Assembly (NCBI GenBank): GCA_014607495.2
Contig: CP053171.1
Span: forward strand, 1,364,001-1,428,000
Reading direction: 5' to 3'
DNA length: 64,000 bases
Origin: Carposina sasakii
Taxonomy: Eukaryota > Arthropoda > Insecta > Lepidoptera > Carposinidae
Shown here: piece after piece, positions 63,551 to 64,000 of the stretch
Layout of the letters: each line of letters starts with the position of its first letter
Numbering within the stretch: position 1 is the first letter of the stretch
Made by a program: the position numbers and the translations under genes
The notes under the pieces: generated by a model
The model's input: only the letters and a program-made list of their open reading frames with translations
What the model was told of the DNA's origin: nothing
Database searches by the model: none

Positions 63551-64000
63551 CTTCTAAATAAAGACTAAGAAATAATTAAAATATTGCATCTTAGCATACA
63601 CTTTAAATGTACAAAATGTTCCAGAACTTGTTATTTGCAGCCAAGCCGAAGTTAACAGAACTTTACCAAACTTGCATCTGCGAAATTACTCATTTGCATT
63701 TGTATCGTACATATTTTAGGTTATATTGCGTTTCTCACGTATGGTTAAGTCGAAAGACTGTACAGGATGGTGTTGGCATCGTAATGGAAACTTTGAAAGC
63801 TGTTGTATGTTCCGTTATGGCATGTAGACTTTTTCTATCGGATACTTAAGTATGTCATTATTATTAATATTTGCTTATGGCGACGTTAAACTATGTGACC
63901 CTTTGAATTACATACAAATAGACAGTGTAGGCAACCTGTAAGCCAAAGATGTAACTCAAACTGATACAAAAGAATCAACTCAGAATCATTGATAAATGGT
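63551..64000. other. Unassigned right edge
   Basis: The 80-codon plus frame at 63607-63849 has an ATG and a mixed composition (cysteines, aromatic residues) but no motif I know. It could be chance or part of a repeat. Confidence 0.3.

Overview
This window looks like repeat-dense intergenic (or long-intron) DNA from a lepidopteran insect. It is AT-rich and has almost no host coding sequence. Its repeats are of kinds I associate with moth and butterfly genomes: Helitrons ending in a short hairpin plus CTAGT, RTE-type LINE tails, tRNA-derived SINEs, and many short inverted-repeat DNA elements. The species cannot be told from this. All assignments come from reading the sequence and comparing copies inside the window; no database was searched.

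The only likely host gene piece is at the left edge: a GC-rich, 33-codon C-terminal exon (2-103, + strand) followed by AT-rich 3' UTR with AATAAA at 233-238. Two other stretches look coding but are unidentified: a minus-strand ORF at 15634-15867 and a weak TATA-plus-ATG candidate at 10355-10499. Every other open frame I could interpret is a LINE remnant (27.4, 30.4, 32.8, 40.6, 47.5, 50.3, 51.8 kb; minus strand at 5.5, 12.9 and 22.0 kb) or lies in a repeat.

Layout. 0.3-1.1 kb: a 127-bp minisatellite fused to a Helitron 3' end. 1.2-6.5 kb: SINE, small inverted-repeat elements, LINE tail, Helitrons. 6.9-7.5 kb: a near-perfect 275-bp-arm palindrome. 8-19 kb: sparse LINE, MITE and SINE fragments and a 530-bp inverted pair of RTE-tailed repeats. 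19-24 kb: SINEs, Helitrons, LINE C-termini. 25-36 kb: a Helitron with a nested mariner-like MITE, many MITE copies in three families, LINE ends, a head-to-head SINE pair. 37-45 kb: more MITEs and three hAT-type elements with exact 8-bp target duplications, one holding TATCGATA arrays and a nested LINE tail. 47-48 kb: an RTE LINE with an internal inversion, next to an RTE-tailed repeat, three copies of the same 13-bp target duplication. 50-64 kb: LINE 3' ends, Helitrons, nested SINEs and hairpin elements.

House names used below: family A, B and C are MITEs with CAGGGTG-type termini and TA target duplications; family E is a frequent ~210-bp non-coding repeat; SINE-1, -2 and -3 have tRNA-like promoter boxes; the RTE-tailed repeat is a ~270-bp element ending in the RTE 3' tail; D and F are minor repeats.

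The most unusual signal is the octamer TACTCGTA (or TACGAGTA), counted by eye 24 times. In at least three repeats, comparison with sibling copies shows it to be an exact 6-bp gain of CTCGTA at a TA dinucleotide, like a dense field of transposon footprints whose source element is not visible here.
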